Shown here piece after piece: positions 32,267 through 32,341 of a stretch of DNA of 32,341 nt. The translations under genes and the position numbers were made by a program. This DNA comes from Pirellulales bacterium (GTDB lineage Bacteria; Planctomycetota; Planctomycetia; Pirellulales; JADZDJ01), in assembly GCA_035499655.1 (NCBI GenBank), contig DATJYL010000211.1:1-32341 (forward strand). The letters are read 5' to 3'. Position 1 is the stretch's first letter, and each line of letters begins with the position of its first letter. Under the pieces are notes generated by a model. The model was not told the DNA's origin. It saw nothing but the letters and a program-made list of their open reading frames with translations, and ran no database searches.

Positions 32267-32341
32267 AAGTGCTCAATCGCAAAGTGTTGCGCGAACTGGT
32301 GCTTTCCAAAGGTTTGCTCCTGGCGATCACCAGTCTGAGTG
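32263..32341 (+). CDS. Membrane permease partner of the ABC ATPase, partial start
   Basis: The first 26 codons are present; the rest is outside the window. The GTG start (32263-32265) overlaps the ATPase stop and has GGAGG upstream within that gene. The start of the protein (VKVLNRKVLRELVLSKGLLLAI) shows the basic stretch followed by a hydrophobic segment seen at the N-terminus of FtsX-like permeases. Confidence 0.7.
   Translation, partial: MKVLNRKVLRELVLSKGLLLAITSLS

Overview
The window reads as chromosomal DNA of a planctomycete, most likely of the Pirellula group. This is an inference from gene content and style, not from a marker gene. It has GC-rich genes, short membrane proteins carrying an FSIRDLLLWTLLVALCAGWW-type segment, a planctomycete-style HNH nuclease, low-complexity protein tails, and gaps filled with palindromes and short repeated 'phrases'. 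No rRNA, tRNA, CRISPR array, transposase or phage gene was found.

Layout. (1) 1-2089, minus strand: a strong promoter, a membrane-anchored coiled-coil protein, a small membrane protein and a partial, divergent MreB. (2) 2205-6227, minus: an antibiotic-biosynthesis-monooxygenase-like protein, an anthranilate/aminodeoxychorismate synthase amidotransferase subunit, MoeA and Lnt. (3) 6513-7688, plus: quinolinate synthase NadA. (4) 7779-15873: YgeY-type hydrolase, carbamate kinase and a [2Fe-2S]/molybdopterin hydroxylase (minus), then two tiny membrane proteins and a YgfK-like iron-sulfur protein (plus). This is a reduced version of the selenium-dependent molybdenum hydroxylase / anaerobic purine-urate cluster of enterobacteria and clostridia. 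MoeA nearby could supply its cofactor. (5) 15940-18373, minus: NAD-dependent formate dehydrogenase, then the fluoride module DUF190-CrcB behind a fluoride riboswitch and intrinsic terminator. (6) 18507-23117: an NTF2-like protein, a secreted SYLF protein, an overlapping pair of small unknown genes, another unknown gene, an isopropylmalate-dehydrogenase-like enzyme and a small Cys-pair protein. (7) 23817-31307: an HNH nuclease, then a cyanophycin module made of a DUF1854 protein and an ABC exporter with an N-terminal extension (minus) and cyanophycin synthetase CphA (plus), diverging across a 1-kb AT-richer gap. (8) 31520-end, plus: a LolD/MacB-type ATPase coupled to the start of its membrane partner.

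The observations most worth following are the MreB that lacks the residues linked to ATP hydrolysis; the YgfK homologue without room for its flavin domain, with a phrase repeat translated inside it; the fluoride riboswitch whose internal hairpin matches a palindrome seen elsewhere in the window; the cyanophycin-linked ABC/DUF1854 pair; and the dense, multi-family intergenic repeats.
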